Below, in pieces: positions 58,839-64,000 of a stretch of 64,000 bases of DNA; position 1 is the stretch's first letter, and the number at the start of each line of letters is the position of its first letter. Source of the stretch: Phoronis australis. Taxonomy: Eukaryota > Phoronida > Phoronidae. The position numbers were made by a program, and so were the translations under genes. The stretch is from NCBI GenBank assembly GCA_002633005.1, contig NMRA01000017.1, positions 79,125 to 143,124 of the forward strand, written 5' to 3'. Under the pieces are notes generated by a model. That model worked only from the letters and a program-made list of their open reading frames with translations, searched no databases and had not been told where the DNA came from.

Positions 58839-58839
58839 N
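58839..58839. other. Single N, contig join
   Basis: One unknown base exactly where sequence switches from the nested element to a second allele of 56999. Confidence 0.9.
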
Positions 58840-58914
58840 ATGGTCCAGAACAGATGCAGCAACTAAAGACCTTCAGAAATTACTGAAATGTCTTGTTTGG
58901 TAAGGATATACTAT

Positions 58915-61000
58915 TCACCTATTTCACGAAAGCGCCATCTTCCCGCGCCATCTTTAAATACTGATCGAAAACGAGGCACACTGATAAAAAGTCGTGAGTG
59001 GTCACCAGCTGGCCTTGATGGTGTACTGTGCAGTGCCTGAACGTACCAATTCCAACTCGTCGGTATCCTTCCCGGGGATATACTTACCCACTCGCCCAGT
59101 CGCCAATGCGAGTCAAAATGTTGCTAGGCGAATAGAAGTTGACTTGCCGGTCGCCCAGGTGGCGAGCGAATTTCAAAGCGCAACAGCACTATATATCGTT
59201 TCACAAATGAATATGAATAATTTTCCTCCTCCTTGTGCTGTTTTTATCATGAATTTAAGGTTCAGTTTGGTCATCGTGTCGATGCTCCGGCAGTAAAAAA
59301 CATCCGCGCAGTGTGACCCTACCGATTCAGTACATGTCACCCGTTACGCGATTCGTCAAAAAATCACAGTGTGTGGTCGTGCACAAAGAATTTGTGGACT
59401 AGTCCGAAACGAAGAAAATGGGAGAAAGGTGGAAGACCGGTCCATGTGCTCTTAGCAAATGAAATACCATACTTCTTGGAACTGATTCCTTTTTGTAATG
59501 TACAATGTCATTTTAGCCAAAATTATTTTTGTAACATAAGCGCCCATGCCCCTATAAGCGTCCCCACTCGTTTCCTGCAGACTTCGCTAAAATAAGCGCC
59601 CAGTCCATGAATGTGTAAATATTTGTGCGAAAAATGTCTTACCTCACAGTTCTAAAATTCTCCAGTAATGTATTCAATTTATCAATAATATCCGACAATC
59701 CTGAAAAATCATTGTGCGCGGAATTTCTAGTAGACCACGAGCCTCGCCCCTATGTCGGGTATTTAGCCGTGGCTGTACACTTCAAACCGTTCCGCAGTGC
59801 TTCAAAAAGAACGCAAAAGATTTGCTGATCTTGCGAGGAAAGTGTCACACTATATGGTCTGGCCCTTCGAACAGACGCAGCGTACTGGTCAACGGGATTG
59901 GTATTGTATCTTTCCCGTACAGATTTTCTCCCACAACAGGAGTCCAGATTGCTTTGTACACGTAAAATTATAAAAACCGCGAATCGAAACTTGGCCAAGA
60001 AGCGCGCGCTAGGGGCTACATGTGGGCCTGCTCAATGAGATAAATATAACTACATATACAGCTCATTGGGCCTGCTACTCCGGCAAATGAACACTGATGA
60101 CACGCACGCGCTCGCTCACTCGGTGCACACCTGTTGACTCACTTCAATACAAACGTCACGTGACAACAACATATGTGTTCGTCCAGATTTTTCTCGTTGC
60201 CGGGTGCGATCTAGCCGGCGCAGATTTTGACTTAATCTGCGGTTAATCCCGACTCCGAGTCCACAGGAACTTAAGAATCTTAGGAAAGGCTATTTGGAAA
60301 ACTTAAGGAGGATTTGAGGTAATTTGAGTCGAAACTATTTTTACTCAAGAATTCAAGTTGTCCTATCGCGAAGCATGCAGCGACGCATCAGTCGGCAAGT
60401 TTTCGCACTGGGATTTCAGCGTATTTTTTTAAAGATTAACAACAGAGCCTTTGATAGCAATGCACCATAGTTTTGTAGAAAGTCTGTCATAGGTTACACA
60501 TACGTCACAGCGGAGACCGGGTTTTAACCGCCGTAGGTTACAAAAAGCGTCCCCCTGGGCGCTAATTATTAGGGCAAATACGGTAGCCCTAATAGATGGT
60601 GACATCAGTGCACGAAACGATGATTTTTATTTTTATACTATTAGCAAGTTTGTGGTGACTGGCGCCAACGGCCGGGTGACTGAACTTCGGGCGAGTAGAT
60701 TTTCTGACTCCGGCACTCGCCCAGCTGGCGAGCAGGATTTTTCAAGACTGGGTAAATCCCTGACTTCCACACTTTTCCAAAAAAGGGAAAACTACGGAGG
60801 AATGGCTGAGGAGGGTAAAAGTCTAGTTGCCGTGCGTATTGGTATGTTTTTGGAGATCGATTCAGCATCAGACAACTTGATTTTTGGTAACGTTGATAAG
60901 TCTTTTGACCACACCACCTTGCAGGACGATGCCATGTTTGTCAACGCGCCTCGTTTTCGATCAACACGACAGCAGCGCCTCGCGTTCGTGAAATAGGTGA
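58915..61000. mobile_element. 2.1 kb TIR transposon, full-length copy 1
   Basis: Perfect 16-bp inverted ends TCACCTATTTCACGAA; a further 16-bp shared word TGATCGAAAACGAGGC inside each end makes the TIR longer but imperfect. Flanked by AT on both sides, and the empty site has one AT, so the target duplication is AT (or ATT with a 15-bp TIR). An AT duplication is known for ISL2EU-type elements; that assignment is tentative. No transposase found. A minus-strand ORF near the right end starts MASSCKVVWSKDLSTLPKIK (60803-60940), without a recognised domain. Probably non-autonomous. Confidence 0.8.
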
Positions 61001-61558
61001 ATTGTTGTCTATTCTGGGAGATGTGTCAAGGCAGACAACTAAGGGACTGCAGAGTGCAGTGTGCAGTGACCACCGTTTGGCGTGGTAATTGTTTACAATA
61101 TGACGACATTGACTTACACTCATGATTTTGGTATCGTTTGATTCCTTGCAAAGTTATCTTTCCAAAAATACTCAGAAATTCTTCCTACTCCATTCTTTTA
61201 ATATTTTATCGTAAAATTTCTGTTCGTACTTAATTTCCTGGTACGTGGTAGTAATACCGCCATGTTGAATGGAAGGAATCACCTGGTGGTCAAAAACTTA
61301 ACTAATCTACCGACTTCTGTAGATCGTCGCTTTTCATAAGTTCAAATTGACCGAGACTCGTCTATCCCCCACCCGAGTTACGGTGCCAAGGGTTCGAATT
61401 CGATCCTATGGTACGCATCGTGTTAGCACGAAACCGCGAAAAAAGTGGAAGTTGTTTTTGAGGTCCATATTGGTGAAAATGGTATCCACTTCAGACAATT
61501 GAGTGGAAAAATGGTCAAATGGTCACAATTATAAAAAAATTGGAACAGGTGAAATGCT
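61001..61558. repeat. Second allele of 57072-57628, right of the transposon
   Basis: Nearly identical to the right-hand part of the empty-site allele; includes the left arm of the long inverted repeat. Confidence 0.8.
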
Positions 61559-61637
61559 GCCATGCTATGAACATTCCCACTAAATAAAATTGGTTCTAAC
61601 CCCGGTGTTTAAGGTAAACGGCGGGGTATGGAAAATT

Positions 61638-61638
61638 N
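61638..61638. other. Single N, contig join
   Basis: Right-hand counterpart of the join at 58839; the nested element resumes after it. Confidence 0.85.
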
Positions 61639-62075
61639 CTTGTTTTTGGCGCCCACCCCTGTATCAACCAAATCATTTGACAATTGGCATATATGTTCTC
61701 AGTGTGAAGACGACCTTTGACTGACTACTGTGGCGCCTCCTAGTGGTAGTTTTGTTTTTCGCCTATAGTTGTATCTCCTAAACCCACTGCAGGATCTTTA
61801 CTAAATTTAGTAAGTGTATTTATATGAAGATAACAACAGACGACGACGACTTTCAGGCGGATCCAGCGGACACTGTGCCAACTAGTGGCAATTTCATTTT
61901 ATCCTGTTTTTCTTTGTTTCTCTGAAGTTCCTTGACAGATTTTTTTTGAAATATGGCATGTTCCTGTTTTTGGATGGATTGTATGTTTTTGCGCCATCTA
62001 GTGGCCATTTTTATGATGCAAATAAATAACCCTAAAAGCACACCATTTGCAATGCATTCGTGGGCGCGTTGCTCT
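61639..62075 (+). mobile_element. Nested element, right part
   Basis: More of the same modules (GGCGCCTCCTAGTGG, GTGCCAACTAGTGGCA, GCGCCATCTAGTGGC) and an end CATTCGTGGGCGCG, inverted relative to the GCGCCCAC start at 58450. Confidence 0.55.
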
Positions 62076-63102
62076 TATATCATGAATTTAAGGTCAACGT
62101 GTCAGCGTGTCGATGCTCGGGCAGTAAAAAACATTGGCGCAGTGCGATTCTACCGATTCAGTAGATGTCACCCGTTACGAGGTTCGTCTAGACAAAAGAA
62201 CACAGTGTGTGGTCGTGCACAAAGGAATTTGTGGACTAGTTCGAAACGAAGAAAAGGGGGGAAAGGCGGAAGACCGGTCCATGTGCTCGCAGCAAGTGAA
62301 ATACCATTATTCTTGGATCTGATTTCTTATTGTAATGTACAATGCAATGTCACTTTAACCAAAATTATTTTATAAATAATAACATTCGTAATAATAAGCA
62401 CCCATGCCCCTATAAGCAACCCCCCCGCACTCATTTTCAGACTTCGCTAAAATAAGAGTCCAATCCATGAAGGTGTACATATGCGAAAAATGCCTTACCT
62501 ACAGTTCTAAAATTCTACAGTAATGTCTTCAATTTATCAATAATATCCAACAGTCCTGAAAAATCATTGTGCTCGGAATTTCTAGACCACGAGCCTCACC
62601 GCTATGTCGGTATTTAGCTGCGGCTGTACACTTCAAAAAGAACGCAAAAGTTCTGCTGATCTTGCGAGGAACATGTCCCACTATGGCCAGGTCTTTCAGA
62701 ACAGACGCAGCGTACTTGTCAACGGGATTGTATTGTATCTTTCCCGTACAGCTCTTCTCCCTCAACAGGAATGCAGATTACTTTTATACACATAAATTCG
62801 TAAAAACCCCGAAACTTGACTAGTGTTAATGAGCACGTGGCCAAAAAGCTCGCGCTAGGGCCCACATGTATATTGGTATGTGGGCCTGCTACTGACTCTG
62901 GCAAATGAACTCTGATGACACGCACGCGTTCGCTCACTTGGCGCACACCTGCAGACTCTTCAAAACAAACTCCACGTGACAACATGTGTGTTTGTCCAGA
63001 TTTTTTTCTTGTTGCGGGGTGCGATTTAGTCCAGATTTGGACTGCGGTAAATCTCGACTCCACAGGAACTTCAAAATCTTAAGTACGCTATTTGGAAAAC
63101 TT
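62076..63102 (+). mobile_element. Transposon copy 2, right fragment
   Basis: Aligns with about 59240-60305 of copy 1 (ATCATGAATTTAAGG, CACAGTGTGTGGTCGTGCAC, GGAAGACCGGTCCATGTGCT, TATTTGGAAAACTT). It ends where the 400-bp repeat begins, so the true right TIR is missing. Confidence 0.75.
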
Positions 63103-63510
63103 TAAGGAGAATGCCACCCAATTTAATTATTTTTTTACCGTCTTAATCGGTCTACATCCACATCATATCGTATATGGTCGATCTCACTTTGCCGAGAGGT
63201 GTCGCGTTAACCTGTGAGGAAGGCGAGAAACGACTCAGCGACGTCAGTGGTTCTTCTGCAGAGTGAGTGCCGCTATGGCGTGGTTTATCATTCCCGCTTG
63301 GGCAAACTATGAAGCTACGAGGAAAACAGGTATATCGTCTTTTCGATTTCCTTGAGAGCACACAATGCTTCGGAAGTGGTTCGCGGTAGTGAAGAATGAA
63401 AAGTACGCCGTAATACCAATTAAGTATGAGGTCGTGAAACTTCTGCGTGTCTGGCCGACATTTCGTCTACAGTGATTTTACTGATGATCAAATGCCGGCT
63501 TACTAAACAG
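63103..63510. repeat. 400-bp dispersed repeat, copy 2
   Basis: Second copy of 50744-51145. The short ORF is kept: MLRKWFAVVKNEKYAV and on to KLLRVWP (from 63365). Confidence 0.7.
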
Positions 63511-63728
63511 CTCATGCCAGGGCAGAAAAAGCGACTGAGTAATGAAGTCAAATGTTGTGCCAAGTTTGTTTGGGTTCAGTGGGAAGGTGAAAAACAATGC
63601 GGATCGGTTGTTGCTCAGTTTTTGATTATGGAGAATTGTAGCTGACCATGGAAACATAAACAATTAAATTAATTCAAGGCATGAGAACATAACGTTTTAT
63701 GTAACCTGTTTTTTGACTTACTCGTTCG

Positions 63729-64000
63729 TCAGGCTTCTGTTTGGACCTCTGGGTGTAGGATGTTTTCACCTGTTCTTTTACCCAGTCTCAAAAACGTCGT
63801 AATCAGACTTCTGTTTAGATCCGGTGCAAAATCAGGATGGTCCGTGAGACGTATCTACGCTTCTGCAAGAAGGCGTTTCACTTGCAGAATTTCGTGGCAG
63901 CAAACGCAAGCGTCTGTTGTTTCCATTATCATGCAGTTAGCACACTGACGCCATGACAAATTATTCAAACAGTTTTCGGAACTATCCAGTGGCGGATCTA
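63729..64000 (-). pseudogene. P2X7 C-terminal-like cysteine domain, decayed
   Basis: Minus-strand frame from 64000: SSENCLNNLSWRQCANCMIM, ACVCCHEILQVKRLLAEA, in-frame TAG (63857-63855), then IRLTDHPDFAPDLNRSLI and a TGA at 63731. The spacing W-x-x-C-x-x-C, C-x-C-C-x-E-I and x-x-T-x-H-P-x-F is that of the Zn-binding P2X7 intracellular domain, which occurs alone in large families in amphioxus and cnidarians. The Cys expected after the Trp (Arg here), before LTDHP (Arg) and before LNR (Asp) are lost, so it is a pseudogene. The window edge cuts the 5' side. Confidence 0.6.

Noticed and set aside
62134-62375. ORFs in transposon copy 2 (GGRPVHVL, CVVVHKGICGLV)
   Set aside because: The matching stretch in copy 1 is frameshifted and no transposase motif is visible.

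Overview
The window is animal nuclear DNA. Genes are split into many short exons with GT-AG introns, intergenic space is large, and the sequence is full of minisatellites, foldback (MITE-like) elements and transposon copies. It carries one SMARCD gene and one HECW gene. Vertebrates have three and two of these, so an invertebrate is likely. A decayed P2X7-type cysteine domain, unmerged haplotypes in the assembly and minisatellites sitting on splice junctions make a cephalochordate (amphioxus) my best guess. That is an inference and not proven here.

Layout. (1) 195-19790, plus strand: a complete SMARCD (BAF60) gene, the SWI/SNF chromatin-remodelling subunit, in 12 core exons that join without a frame break into 514 codons. 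Intron 2 hides four further microexons (21, 18, 30 and 54 or 60 nt), all phase 1 and all Lys/Ser-rich. (2) 19791-23551: 3' ends of two convergent genes plus a foldback repeat. (3) 23552-48568, minus strand: a HECW (NEDL-type) HECT ubiquitin ligase in 27 coding exons that join in frame into 1955 codons. In order it has the HECW N-terminal domain, a C2 domain, a 771-codon low-complexity exon with SH3-ligand motifs, two WW domains and the HECT domain ending in the catalytic Cys region. (4) 48582-64000: no complete gene. It holds repeats, a 2.1 kb terminal-inverted-repeat transposon together with its empty-site allele, a second copy of that transposon broken by another element, an unidentified exon-like ORF, and a P2X7-like pseudogene at the right edge.

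The most striking pattern is that many minisatellites lie on, or within about 25 bp of, splice junctions of both genes. Four of them duplicate the junction itself: SMARCD exon 7 donor (2 x 40 bp), SMARCD exon 8 donor (7 x 43 bp), HECW exon 2 donor (about 9 x 30 bp, in frame) and HECW exon 12 acceptor (4 x 49 bp). Amphioxus minisatellites that span exon-intron boundaries have, as I recall, been called mirages; the cases here look like that class, extended to acceptors.

Assembly caveats: a 512-base N gap (45792-46303) lies inside one array, and single Ns at 37886, 58839 and 61638 sit beside duplicated sequence, as expected from unmerged haplotypes. Exon boundaries were read by eye from splice signals, reading phase and family similarity; no alignment was run.
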